Assembly (NCBI GenBank): GCA_020637635.1
Contig: JACKKB010000010.1
Location: forward strand, 62,001-126,000
Origin: Albidovulum sp.
GTDB taxonomy: Bacteria > Pseudomonadota > Alphaproteobacteria > Rhodobacterales > Rhodobacteraceae
DNA length: 64,000 nucleotides
Direction: 5' to 3'
The notes under the pieces were generated by a model. The model ran no database searches, was not told the DNA's origin, and saw only the letters and a program-made list of their open reading frames with translations. Shown in pieces: positions 34,037 through 42,659 of this stretch (the first letter of the stretch is position 1; the number at the start of each line of letters is the position of its first letter). Position numbers and translations under genes: made by a program.

Positions 34037-35416
34037 ATGGACATGCTGAAGAACGATCAACTCGACCAGTGGGACCGCGAGACTTTCTTCCATCCCTCGA
34101 CGCATCTGGCCCAGCACGCGCGCGGCGAAAGCCCGAGCCGCGTCATCAAGACCGCCTCGGGCGTCCATATCGAGGACCGGGACGGCAACCGGCTGCTCGA
34201 CGCCTTCGCCGGGCTTTACTGCGTGAACGTGGGCTACGGCCGGCAAGAGATCGCCGAGGCCATCGCGGCGCAGGCGAAGGAATTGGCCTATTACCACGCC
34301 TATGTCGGCCACGGCACCGAGGCCTCGATCACGCTGGCCAAGATGATCCTCGACCGGGCGCCCGCGAACATGTCGAAGGTCTATTTCGGCCTCGGCGGAT
34401 CGGACGCGAACGAGACCAACGTCAAGCTTGTCTGGTATTACAACAACATCCGCGGGCTTCCGCAGAAGAAGAAGATCATCTCGCGCTGGCGCGGCTATCA
34501 CGGCTCGGGCCTGATGACCGGCTCGCTGACCGGGCTTGAGCTCTTCCACAAGAAGTTCGACCTGCCGCTTTCGCAGGTGATCCATACCGAGGCGCCCTAT
34601 TACTACCGCCGCAGGGATCTGGCCCAGTCCGAGGCCGATTTCGTCGCCCATTGCGTGGCCGAGCTGGAGGCGCTGATCGCGCGTGAGGGGGCCGATACCA
34701 TCGCCGCCTTCATCGGCGAGCCGGTCCTCGGCACCGGCGGCATCGTGCCGCCGCCAGCCGGCTACTGGAAGGCCATCCAGGCGGTTCTGAACAAGCACGA
34801 TATCCTCCTGATCGTCGATGAGGTGGTGACCGGATTCGGCCGGCTCGGCACCATGTTCGGTTCCGATCACTTCGGCATCGAGGCCGACATCATCACCATC
34901 GCCAAGGGTCTGACCTCGGCCTATGCGCCGCTCTCCGGGTCCATCATCTCGGATCGGGTCTGGAAGGTGCTGGAAGAGGGGACCGACGAGAACGGCGCGA
35001 TCGGCCACGGCTGGACCTATTCGGCGCATCCGATCGGGGCGGCGGCCGGGGTCGCCAATCTCAGGCTGATCGACGACCTGGGGCTGGTGAAGAACGCCGG
35101 CGATGTCGGGGCCTATCTGAAGCAGACCATGACCGAGGCGCTGGGCGCGCACCCCCATGTCGGCGATATCCGCGGCGAGGGGATGCTCTGTGCCGTCGAA
35201 TTCGTCGAGGACCGGGACAGTCGCCGCTTCTTCGATCCGGCGAAGAAGATCGGCCCGCAGGTCTCGGCCACGCTTCTGGCGCAAGACAAGGTCATCGCGC
35301 GGGCCATGCCGCAGGGCGACATCCTCGGTTTCGCGCCGCCCTTCTGCCTGACCAGGGCCGAGGCCGACACCGTCGTCGCCGCAACCGCACGTGCGGTCAG
35401 GACGGTCCTCGGCTAG
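34037..35416 (+). CDS. Class III aminotransferase, diaminobutyrate transaminase-like (Atf/DoeD)
   Basis: A 459-residue PLP-dependent aminotransferase. The PLP lysine is Lys290 in IAKGLTSAYAPLSG and the cofactor aspartate is in LLIVDEVVTGFGRLG. In ectoine catabolism the equivalent enzyme converts L-2,4-diaminobutyrate to aspartate semialdehyde, the substrate of the dehydrogenase encoded just upstream. A long N-terminal segment, WDRETFFHPSTHLAQHARGE, is typical of this subgroup. It is the last gene of the locus. Other omega-amino acids are possible substrates. Confidence 0.88.
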   Translation: MDMLKNDQLDQWDRETFFHPSTHLAQHARGESPSRVIKTASGVHIEDRDGNRLLDAFAGLYCVNVGYGRQEIAEAIAAQAKELAYYHAYVGHGTEASITLAKMILDRAPANMSKVYFGLGGSDANETNVKLVWYYNNIRGLPQKKKIISRWRGYHGSGLMTGSLTGLELFHKKFDLPLSQVIHTEAPYYYRRRDLAQSEADFVAHCVAELEALIAREGADTIAAFIGEPVLGTGGIVPPPAGYWKAIQAVLNKHDILLIVDEVVTGFGRLGTMFGSDHFGIEADIITIAKGLTSAYAPLSGSIISDRVWKVLEEGTDENGAIGHGWTYSAHPIGAAAGVANLRLIDDLGLVKNAGDVGAYLKQTMTEALGAHPHVGDIRGEGMLCAVEFVEDRDSRRFFDPAKKIGPQVSATLLAQDKVIARAMPQGDILGFAPPFCLTRAEADTVVAATARAVRTVLG

Positions 35417-35766
35417 CCCGGCCGGCTGTTTCGGCAAGGGGCGCGGGCGGCACCGACGATCTGCGGGATGCGAGGCCGGCAAGGGTCTTGGTTTTCGTCT
35501 CGCGTGCCGGTATAGGGTCGCCCCTGTCGATCCGGCTTTCCGTCGCGCGCCCGTCGTCCGGCGTCGCCGGGCCGGCGAAGGGGCCGGCCGGCGATCGTGC
35601 CGGGGCGCCTGATCCGGGTGCGGCGCGGGTGCCTGGCGCGCGTTTCGTGATCGACGCCGAAACCGTGCGTGCGCCCTGTGTGCGGCGCGCGGCCGAAACG
35701 GGGCGGATACGGCCGCAGGATGAGGTGTGGCGGCCTCCGCCGGGGAACTGAGCGCATCGAGCATCC
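35417..35766. other. Intergenic stretch without recognised gene
   Basis: This 350-base gap lies between the ectoine-locus aminotransferase and dusA. It is extremely GC-rich and has open frames on both strands, none of them resembling a known protein. No convincing promoter or U-tailed terminator could be seen. Confidence 0.5.
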
Positions 35767-36750
35767 ATGAGATATCACTCGCACAGACTGTCCGTGGCGC
35801 CGATGATGGACTGGACGGACCGCCATTGCCGGATGTTTCACCGGCAGCTGAGCGCGCGGGCGCTGCTTTACACCGAAATGGTGACCGCCCCGGCCGTGAT
35901 CCACGGCGACCGTGACCGCCTACTGGGGTTCGATGCCGGCGAGCATCCGGTGGCGCTGCAGCTCGGCGGGTCCGATCCGGGCCAGCTGGCCGAGGCGGCG
36001 CGGATCGGGGCCGACCACGGTTATGAAGAGATCAACCTCAACGTCGGCTGCCCCTCCGACCGGGTGCAGTCGGGCTGTTTCGGCGCGGTGCTGATGGAAC
36101 GCCCCGCGCTTGTCGCCGACTGCGTGGCCGCGATGATCGCGGCCGCCCCGGTCGAGGTCACGGTGAAATGCCGCATCGGCGTCGACGATCAGCGGCCCGA
36201 GACGGTGCTGCCCGACTTCATCGCCCAGGTTTCGGCCGCCGGCGTGCGCCGCTTCGCGATCCATGCCCGCAAGGCCTGGCTTCAGGGTCTCTCGCCAAGG
36301 GAAAACCGCGAGGTTCCGCCGCTTGACTATCCGCTGGTGGGGAAGATGAAGGCGGCGTTTCCGGCGCTGCACATCTCGGTCAACGGCGGTATCGCGAGCC
36401 TGAAGGAGGCCGAGGCCTTCCTCGCGGCCGGACTTGACGGGGTGATGGTCGGAAGGGCGGCCTATCACGATCCCCATGCGATCCTCGGGGCGGCCGATGA
36501 AGTGATCTTCGGCGGCCCGCCCGGTCCGGACCGCGCCGCGGTGGTGGAGCGGATGCGGCCCTACATCGCCCGCCATCTCGAGGCGGGCGGGCGGCTTCAC
36601 CAGATCACCCGCCACATGCTCGGGCTCTTTCACGGCCAGCCCGGCGCGCGCGGATGGCGCCGCGTCCTGTCGGAGCGCGCCAACCTTTCCGGTGCGGGGC
36701 TGGAGGTGCTGGATGCGGCGCTGGCCGAGGTCGGCCGCGCCGCTGCCTGA
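35767..36750 (+). CDS. dusA: tRNA-dihydrouridine synthase A
   Basis: A 327-residue FMN enzyme that reduces uridines in the D-loop of tRNA, using NADPH. The start SVAPMMDWTDRHCRMF is diagnostic for the DusA subgroup. The catalytic cysteine is Cys95 in LNVGCPSDRVQSGCFGAVLM. Further FMN and tRNA-contact motifs are VTVKCRIGVDD and SVNGGIASLKEA. It ends two bases before the convergent MFS gene. Housekeeping function, probably independent of its neighbours. Confidence 0.95.
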   Translation: MRYHSHRLSVAPMMDWTDRHCRMFHRQLSARALLYTEMVTAPAVIHGDRDRLLGFDAGEHPVALQLGGSDPGQLAEAARIGADHGYEEINLNVGCPSDRVQSGCFGAVLMERPALVADCVAAMIAAAPVEVTVKCRIGVDDQRPETVLPDFIAQVSAAGVRRFAIHARKAWLQGLSPRENREVPPLDYPLVGKMKAAFPALHISVNGGIASLKEAEAFLAAGLDGVMVGRAAYHDPHAILGAADEVIFGGPPGPDRAAVVERMRPYIARHLEAGGRLHQITRHMLGLFHGQPGARGWRRVLSERANLSGAGLEVLDAALAEVGRAAA

Positions 36751-36752
36751 GG

Positions 36753-37946
36753 TCAGGCGCCGAGCGGCGCGCGGCGGAAGAGAACCGAGAGCGCGAGCAG
36801 GAACGAGGCCAGCGCGCAAAGGGCAATCGCCGCGATCATCGGCAGCGCGGTGCCGTCGAAGAAGAGCCCGCTGAGGGCGGTGACCGCGCCTCCTGCCAGC
36901 ATCTGCAATGTTCCCCCGAGCGATGAGGCAAGGCCGGCGATCTCGCCATGGGCGTCGAGCGCCATGACCATGGTCGTCGGGATGACGAGGCCGAGGAAGG
37001 CGTTGCCGACGAAGAGGCCGGCGATCAGGACCGGCAGCGCCGTGAAGCCCGACGCGATGAGGCAGAGCGTCGTCAGTGCCGCTGCGGCAAATCCCGCCGT
37101 CGCCCAGAGCACGACCCGGCGGGCGCCGAAGCGGGCGCCAAGGCCGGCGGCGAGCTGGCTGGCGGCGAAAAAGCCGATCGCGTTCAGCGCGAAGGCGAGC
37201 GAGAAGCCGGTCGGGCTGAGCTGGTACTGACCGGTGTAGACGAAGCTCGCCGAGGCGAGGAAGACGAAGAAACTGGCCATGCCGAAGCCGCCGGTGAAGG
37301 TCAGACCGAGAAACATCCGGTCGCTCAGAAGCGATTTCGCCCCGGCCAGGAGCGAGCCCATGTGGATTGCAACGCGGTGTTCGGGGCGCAGCGTTTCGGG
37401 CAGGGCGAAACGGGCCAGGAGCAGGCTCGCCACGGCGGCGATGCAGAGGACGGCGAAGATGGCGCGCCAGCCGAAGAGGGCGATGACGCCCGACCCGGCG
37501 AGGGGGGCGAGCATGGGCGAGACCGAGATCACCAGCATGACGAGCGCCATGAGCCGCGTCGCCTCGTTGCCGGTGTGAAGATCGCGGATGATGGCGCGGG
37601 GAACCACCATGACCACGGCGGCGCCGAGGCCCTGAAGGAAGCGGCAGAAGATGAGGGTGCCGACGCTTGGCGCGAAGGTGCAGCCAAGCGTGGCGGCGAT
37701 GAAGAGCGTCAGCCCGAAGAAGATGGGCCTGCGCCGCCTGGCCTGATCGGACCAGGGGCCATAGACCAGCTGGGCGAGGCCGAAGGCGACGAAATAGACG
37801 GTGATGGTCAGCTGCACCGAGGCGACGTCGGCCGCAAGATCCCGCCCGATTTCGGGCATCGCGGGCAGATACATGTCGATGGTGAAGGGGCCGACCGCCG
37901 ACAAGAGGCCGAGCACGGCCGCAGAGCGGAGCATGGAATGTGACAT
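36753..37946 (-). CDS. Bcr/CflA-family MFS drug-resistance transporter
   Basis: A 397-residue major-facilitator protein with twelve hydrophobic helices of the Bcr/CflA type (drug/proton antiport). The start has the family feature PFTIDMYLPAMPEIGRDL, followed by the motif A region GPWSDQARRRRPIFFGLTLF, and motif C lies in MLVISVSPMLAPLAGSGVI. The substrate is unknown. An 18-base repeat array lies just upstream of its start, in the gap shared with the divergent TauE/SafE gene. Confidence 0.92.
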   Translation of the reverse strand: MSHSMLRSAAVLGLLSAVGPFTIDMYLPAMPEIGRDLAADVASVQLTITVYFVAFGLAQLVYGPWSDQARRRRPIFFGLTLFIAATLGCTFAPSVGTLIFCRFLQGLGAAVVMVVPRAIIRDLHTGNEATRLMALVMLVISVSPMLAPLAGSGVIALFGWRAIFAVLCIAAVASLLLARFALPETLRPEHRVAIHMGSLLAGAKSLLSDRMFLGLTFTGGFGMASFFVFLASASFVYTGQYQLSPTGFSLAFALNAIGFFAASQLAAGLGARFGARRVVLWATAGFAAAALTTLCLIASGFTALPVLIAGLFVGNAFLGLVIPTTMVMALDAHGEIAGLASSLGGTLQMLAGGAVTALSGLFFDGTALPMIAAIALCALASFLLALSVLFRRAPLGA

Positions 37947-37974
37947 TTCGCAATCCTGTCCGGGGCGCCGTGCC

Positions 37975-38064
37975 CGCCTGGTCTCGTTCGCCCGCCTGGT
38001 CTTGTTCGCCCGTCTGGACTAGTTCGCCCGTCTGGTCTTGTTCGACCGTCTGGCCTTGTTCGCG
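37975..38064. repeat. Five tandem copies of an 18-base repeat in a divergent promoter region
   Basis: Five contiguous 18-base units with consensus CGTCTGGTCTTGTTCGCC run from 37975 to 38064, with one to three changes per copy. They lie 29-118 bases upstream of the MFS gene start and about 100 bases upstream of the TauE/SafE gene. Eighteen is a multiple of three, so all copies read in one phase, but no gene covers them. They could alter promoter spacing or be a protein-binding array. Confidence 0.85.
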
Positions 38065-38162
38065 GAGCGCGACGCTAACGGATCTGGCGGCGGCGTCAAG
38101 ACGCGCCGATCTGGTCATGGCACGCGAAGCGCTGTAGCAAGCGGGAAAGACCGGAGGACGCC

Positions 38163-38981
38163 ATGCCCGCTGCAAACGAACTTCTCGCCATGCTGATCCT
38201 GCTGATGGCGATCGGCGCCTTTGCGGGCGTCGTCGCCGGTCTTCTGGGCGTCGGCGGCGGCATCATCCTGGTGCCGGCCTTCTACTACGCCTTCTCCGCG
38301 CTCGGCTACGGCGGGCCGGATCTGATGCAGGTCTGTCTTGCCACCTCGCTCGCCACGATCATCGTGACCTCATTGCGCTCGGTCGTGGCGCACAACCGCA
38401 AGGGCGCGGTCAACTGGGCGATCCTGCGCGGATGGGCCCCGGGCATCGTCGCGGGCGCGATCGTCGGCGTCCTTGCCGTGGCGCATCTGCGCACGCCGGT
38501 CCTGCAGGCGATCTTCGGCACGCTGGCGCTTGTCGTGGCCTTCTACCTCGGGCTCGGCCGGGCGGCATGGCGGCTCGGCCCGGCGATGCCGACCGGGGCG
38601 CTGCGGGCCGTGCTCTCGCCGCTCGTGGGGTTCCTGTCGGTGCTGATGGGCATCGGCGGCGGTTCCTTCGGGGTGCCGCTGATGAGCCTCTACGGCGTGC
38701 CGATCCACCGCGCGGTGGCGACGGCGGCCGGGTTCGGCGTGCTCATCGCGGTGCCCTCGGTCGCCGGGTTCGTCCTGACCGCCGCCACGGCCGCGCCGCC
38801 GTGGACGCTCGGCTCGGTGAACCTGCCGGCCTTTTTCGTCATCATCGCGATGACGCTCGTCTCCGCGCCCTGGGGGGTGCGTCTTGCCCATGCGATGGAC
38901 CCAGGGCCGCTGAAGAAGGTCTTTGCCGCCTTCCTCTCGGTCGTCGCGCTCAACATGCTGCGCAAGGCGGCGGGCTGGTGA
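38163..38981 (+). CDS. TauE/SafE-family sulfite/organosulfur exporter
   Basis: A 272-residue membrane protein of the TauE/SafE (former DUF81) family with about eight hydrophobic helices. The two family repeats are visible as AGVVAGLLGVGGGIILVPAF and GFLSVLMGIGGGSFGVPLMS. Members export sulfite, sulfoacetate or related anions. It diverges from the MFS gene and is convergent with the DUF1289 gene, whose end lies six bases away. The substrate is not identifiable. Confidence 0.92.
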   Translation: MPAANELLAMLILLMAIGAFAGVVAGLLGVGGGIILVPAFYYAFSALGYGGPDLMQVCLATSLATIIVTSLRSVVAHNRKGAVNWAILRGWAPGIVAGAIVGVLAVAHLRTPVLQAIFGTLALVVAFYLGLGRAAWRLGPAMPTGALRAVLSPLVGFLSVLMGIGGGSFGVPLMSLYGVPIHRAVATAAGFGVLIAVPSVAGFVLTAATAAPPWTLGSVNLPAFFVIIAMTLVSAPWGVRLAHAMDPGPLKKVFAAFLSVVALNMLRKAAGW

Positions 38982-38987
38982 CGGTGC

Positions 38988-39221
38988 CTAGGGCTCGCCC
39001 CTGCGCCCGGCGCGGCCGCCGCGCCGCCTGGCAAGGCGCGGGGCGCGGCCGGCAAGCTCGGCCATGATGGCGCGGCGCTCCTCGGAGCTCATCCGGCTCC
39101 AGCGGGCGATTTCCTCGACCGAGCGGTGACAGCCGATGCAGATCCGCTCGGTCGGGTGGACCACGCAGATCTTCACGCAGGGGCTCTCGATCTCCTGCCG
39201 CTTCCAGAGCTCGTCGCTCAT
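38988..39221 (-). CDS. DUF1289 small cysteine-rich protein
   Basis: A 77-residue protein of the DUF1289 family. The cysteine pattern SPCVKICVVHPTERICIGCH suggests a bound metal or Fe-S centre. The helix EEIARWSRMSSEERRAIM is the family's second hallmark. The C terminus is arginine-rich. Its ATG at 39221 overlaps the end of ruvX by four bases, so the two genes are translationally coupled. Function unknown. Confidence 0.85.
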   Translation of the reverse strand: MSDELWKRQEIESPCVKICVVHPTERICIGCHRSVEEIARWSRMSSEERRAIMAELAGRAPRLARRRGGRAGRRGEP

Positions 39222-39694
39222 CGGTTCCGCCTCAGATGCCCGATCCGGTCGAGCGCGCCTTGCAGGATATACCCGGCCGCCACATGGTCGATCACCTCGG
39301 CGCGACGCTTTCGTGACGTATCCGCCTCCAGCAGCGCGCGTTCGGCCGCGACGGTCGAGAGGCGTTCGTCCCAGAAGGCGATCGGCAGCGGGGTCAGTCG
39401 TTCGAGATTGCGCGCGAAGGCGCGGGTCGATTGCGCCCGGGGCCCCTCGCTGCCATCCATGTTGAGCGGCAGGCCAAGGACGATGCCGCCGATCTCGCGC
39501 GTGGCGCAGAGCGCGAGCAGGGCCGCGGCATCGGCGGTGAACTTCAGCCGCCGGATCGTCTGCAGCGGCGTGGCGACCGACAGAAGCCGGTCGGAAACCG
39601 CGACCCCGATGGTCTTGGTGCCGAGGTCGAGCCCGGCGACCGCGCGGCCCGCGGGCAGGGCGGCCTCGAAGGCCTCGATCGTGGGGGCAATCAT
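39218..39694 (-). CDS. ruvX: RuvX/YqgF-family Holliday junction resolvase-like nuclease
   Basis: A 158-residue RNase H-fold protein (YqgF/RuvX), implicated in rRNA maturation and possibly branched-DNA cleavage. The first catalytic aspartate is Asp23 in AGLDLGTKTIGVAVSD. The others lie in WDERLSTVAAER and in EVIDHVAAGYIL. The start at 39694 overlaps the ccmI stop by four bases. An extension further upstream in the same frame overlaps ccmI and is not part of the protein. Confidence 0.92.
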   Translation of the reverse strand: MIAPTIEAFEAALPAGRAVAGLDLGTKTIGVAVSDRLLSVATPLQTIRRLKFTADAAALLALCATREIGGIVLGLPLNMDGSEGPRAQSTRAFARNLERLTPLPIAFWDERLSTVAAERALLEADTSRKRRAEVIDHVAAGYILQGALDRIGHLRRNR

Positions 39695-41211
39695 CCGGCC
39701 AGCCCGGCGGCCCTGGCCGCGGCCTCCAGCGTGGCAAGCCCCGCCGCATCGCCCGCCAGGGCCGCGCGGCCCTTCCCGTAGGCCTCCTTCGCGCGCGCCG
39801 TCTCGCCGAGCACGCCGAGCGAGGTGACGAGGCGGGCCCATTCCTCGGCGCTGCCGCCTTCGCTCATCAGCCGGTCGGACAGCTGGTCGACCATCCCGGC
39901 GATCATCGTGCGCCGTTCGTCGGGCGTCATCTCGCCGGCCGCGGCGACCTGACCGGCATCGGGGCCGGGCAGGGCGGTGCCGCCGCCGGCGAAGGGGGCG
40001 CCGCCCGGCTGTGCCACGGCCGCGGCGCGGATCTTCGCCAGATCGGCGTCATGGCCGGCAAACCGGGTCTCGGCCTCGGCAAGGATCGCGGCCGCGCGAT
40101 CCGTCTCGCCAAGCACCGTCAGGGAAGAGATGAGCCGCGCCCAGTCCTCTGCCGGCCCGCCCTCGTCCGCGAGCCGGGCGTTCAGACGCTCCACCATCGC
40201 GCGGATCATCTGCCGGCGGTCCTCGGGGCTCATGTCGGCGGCCGCGGCGATGTCGGCAGCGCCCGGGCCCGGCGCGGCGTCAGGGGCCGGCGGGGCGGTG
40301 TAGTCGACGCCGGCGGCGCGTGCCAGAAATGCGATCCTCGGGCGGATCTCGCGCATCCAGGGCGCGTTCTCCGGCCCCTCCTCCAGCAGCGCGCGCCAGA
40401 GCGCGAAGGCACGGTCCGGCCGGCCGGTCTGGGCCCACATGAGACCCATGTAGAACCGCGCGGTGCCGTTCACCGGGTCGAGCGCCAGCGCCTTGGCGAG
40501 CAAGGCCTCGGCCTCGGGGGAAACATAGCCGCCGGTCGCCAGGATCATCGTGTCGGCGAGCGATGCGTAGTCGTTGGGCCCCGCCTTCGGCCCGAGAAGG
40601 TCGATCACCTTGCGGCCGGCCGCCTCGGCGGCGGCGAAATTGCCAAGTGCGGCCTCGTTGCGCGCGAGAAGCCGCTGGCCGGTGACGTCGTCGGGCTTTT
40701 CGGCAAGCGCGGCGCGAAGCCGGTCGATCAGCTTGAGGAAGTCCGGCCCGGGCGTGGCGGGCGCGGGCAGCGATCCCTTGGCCTCGGCCTCGGCCGCGGC
40801 CTGCGACGGGCGGTCGGCATGGACGGCCTCGGCGCGCGCGATGCGGTCCGCGATCGGCAGGTCAGGATAACCCGGCACGCCGAAGTGCCAGGCATAGGCG
40901 GCGAAGGCGCCAAGAATGGCCGCGCCGATCAGGAGCGCGGGCAGCAGGACCGGGCCGCGGCCGGGCCCCTCGGCCGCGCCGGCGCGGGCGCGGTCGGCCT
41001 CGAGCAGACGGCGCGAGATCTCGATCCGCGCGCGCTCGGCCTCGGCCGCGTCGATGACGCCGCGGTCGCGATCGCGCGCCACCTCGGCCAACTGGTCGCG
41101 ATAAAGCCCGACGCCGCCGTCATCGTCGGCGACCCGCACCTTCAGGAGCGCAGCGAGCAGAACGGCCCCGGCAGCCGCGGCGATGGCGATGGCGACGATC
41201 CAGAAAGTCAT
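39691..41211 (-). CDS. ccmI: Cytochrome c biogenesis protein CcmI (CycH)
   Basis: A 506-residue membrane-anchored TPR protein that presents apocytochrome c to the haem-ligation machinery. Two hydrophobic helices (residues 1-22 and near 95-110) bracket a cytoplasmic loop with the typical YRDQLAEVARDRDRGVIDAA segment. The periplasmic part has TPR helices, seen as RLLARNEAALGNFAAAEAAG and ARFYMGLMWAQTGRPDRAF. Two similar C-terminal modules contain MSPEDRRQMIRAMVERL and MTPDERRTMIAGMVDQL, each followed by a W-ARL-S repeat. It is the first gene of the ccmI-ruvX-DUF1289 run. Confidence 0.92.
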   Translation of the reverse strand: MTFWIVAIAIAAAAGAVLLAALLKVRVADDDGGVGLYRDQLAEVARDRDRGVIDAAEAERARIEISRRLLEADRARAGAAEGPGRGPVLLPALLIGAAILGAFAAYAWHFGVPGYPDLPIADRIARAEAVHADRPSQAAAEAEAKGSLPAPATPGPDFLKLIDRLRAALAEKPDDVTGQRLLARNEAALGNFAAAEAAGRKVIDLLGPKAGPNDYASLADTMILATGGYVSPEAEALLAKALALDPVNGTARFYMGLMWAQTGRPDRAFALWRALLEEGPENAPWMREIRPRIAFLARAAGVDYTAPPAPDAAPGPGAADIAAAADMSPEDRRQMIRAMVERLNARLADEGGPAEDWARLISSLTVLGETDRAAAILAEAETRFAGHDADLAKIRAAAVAQPGGAPFAGGGTALPGPDAGQVAAAGEMTPDERRTMIAGMVDQLSDRLMSEGGSAEEWARLVTSLGVLGETARAKEAYGKGRAALAGDAAGLATLEAAARAAGLAG

Positions 41212-41312
41212 GCGGCCTCCGTTCCTCTGCCCGACTTAAGCGCTTCGCGCCCCGCGCGGAAGGGCAAACCCCGGCCCCGGGGCCCGGACGCGATGCCGCG
41301 GCTTGCGGCAAT

Positions 41313-41335
41313 GTCGCATTTCGCCCTATTGCGAC
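41313..41335. promoter_or_regulatory. Inverted repeat upstream of soxB
   Basis: GTCGCA and TGCGAC are inverted arms separated by 11 bases. They lie about 75 bases before the soxB start, in the region divergent to ccmI. The site could bind a regulator of sarcosine oxidation, but no regulator gene is nearby and the arms are short. Confidence 0.3.
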
Positions 41336-41408
41336 GGTTGAGCGGCTGTGGCCGATGCCGCGACAATCCATCAAACGGAAGGCGCGGTACCGCGACAGGG
41401 GATTCGTC

Positions 41409-42659
41409 ATGGCCATGAAACGCTATTCGGTTTTCGCCATCGCCCGCGAGGCGATGAGCTACCACCAGGGCTGGGAGCGCGCCTGGCGCAGCCCCGCGCC
41501 GAAGGCCCGGTATGACGTCGTGATCGTCGGCGCCGGCGGCCATGGGCTCGCGACCGCCTATTACCTCGGCAAGAACTTCGGCATCACCAATGTGGCGGTG
41601 ATCGAGAAGGGCTGGCTCGGCGGCGGCAATACCGGGCGCAACACCACCATCATCCGCTCCAACTACCTGCAGGACCCCTCGGCCGCGATCTATGAAAAGG
41701 CCCGCTCGCTTTACGAGACGATGAGCCAGGACCTGAACTACAACGTGATGTTCAGCCCTCGCGGCCTGCTGATGCTGGCGCAGTCCGAACACGAGATCCG
41801 GGGCTACCGGCGCACGGTCTATGCCAACAACCTGCAAGGCGTCTCGACCGAGTGGATCACGCCCGAGCGGGTGAAGGAACTGGTGCCGATCATCAATATC
41901 GAGGGGCCGCGCTATCCGATCCTCGGCGCGCTCTACCAGGCCCGCGGCGGCACCGCGCGCCACGATGCGGTGGCCTGGGGCTATGCGCGGGCCTGTTCGG
42001 CGATGGGCATGGACGTGATCCAGCAGTGCGAGGTGACGGGGATCCGCACCGAGGCCGGCTCCGTCACCGGGATCGAGACTACGAAGGGCGCCATCGGCTG
42101 CGGCAAGCTTGGCCTCGTCGTCGCCGGCCACTCGAGCGTCCTGGCCGAGATGGCCGGCTTCCGCCTGCCGATCGAAAGCCTGGCCCTGCAGGCGCTCGTC
42201 TCGGAGCCGATCAAGCCCGCGATCGACGTCGTGGTGATGGCCAACCTCGTCCATGGCTACATGAGCCAGTCCGACAAGGGCGAGCTTGTCATCGGCGGCG
42301 GCACCGACGGGTTCAACAACTACACCCAGCGCGGCTCGTTCCACCATGTCGAGGAGACGGTGCGGGCGCTGGTTGAGACCTTCCCGATCATCTCGCGGCT
42401 GAAGATGCTGCGCCAGTGGGGCGGCATCGTCGACATGACCGGCGACCGCTCGCCCATTCTGTCGAAGACCCCGGTCGGGGGCGTCTTCGTCAACTGCGGC
42501 TGGGGCACGGGCGGCTTCAAGTCGATCCCCGGCTCGGGCTGGGCGATGGCGGAACTGATGGCGCGGGGGGCTTCGCCCCTGACCGAGGAATTCTCCATGT
42601 ATCGCTTCCGCGAGGGCAAATTCATCGACGAAAGCGTCGCTGCGGGGGTGGCGCATTGA
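41409..42659 (+). CDS. soxB: Sarcosine oxidase beta subunit
   Basis: A 416-residue flavoprotein subunit of heterotetrameric sarcosine oxidase, which demethylates sarcosine to glycine with formation of H2O2 and methylene-tetrahydrofolate. The dinucleotide motif GAGGHG is at residues 41-46, and the leader MKRYSVFAIAREAMSYHQGW is typical of SoxB. A conserved VGGVFVNCGWGTGGFKSIPG segment near the C terminus closes the FAD domain. The ATG at 41409 is chosen because AGGGGA lies seven bases upstream; an ATG two codons later is possible. It heads the soxBDAG operon, but a 304-base gap separates it from soxD. Confidence 0.95.
   Translation: MAMKRYSVFAIAREAMSYHQGWERAWRSPAPKARYDVVIVGAGGHGLATAYYLGKNFGITNVAVIEKGWLGGGNTGRNTTIIRSNYLQDPSAAIYEKARSLYETMSQDLNYNVMFSPRGLLMLAQSEHEIRGYRRTVYANNLQGVSTEWITPERVKELVPIINIEGPRYPILGALYQARGGTARHDAVAWGYARACSAMGMDVIQQCEVTGIRTEAGSVTGIETTKGAIGCGKLGLVVAGHSSVLAEMAGFRLPIESLALQALVSEPIKPAIDVVVMANLVHGYMSQSDKGELVIGGGTDGFNNYTQRGSFHHVEETVRALVETFPIISRLKMLRQWGGIVDMTGDRSPILSKTPVGGVFVNCGWGTGGFKSIPGSGWAMAELMARGASPLTEEFSMYRFREGKFIDESVAAGVAH

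Noticed and set aside
31666..34044. A 792-codon open frame on the minus strand opposite the dehydrogenase gene
   Set aside because: It lies antisense to the M24, asnC and dehydrogenase genes and shows no recognisable domain, only composition typical of a shadow frame.
37975..38064. Considered as a CRISPR array
   Set aside because: The units are 18 bases and directly abutting with no spacers.
35920..38175. A 751-codon open frame on the minus strand
   Set aside because: It crosses dusA on the opposite strand and the Bcr/CflA gene in the wrong phase. The protein is arginine-, proline- and alanine-rich with no domain. It is a by-product of high GC content.
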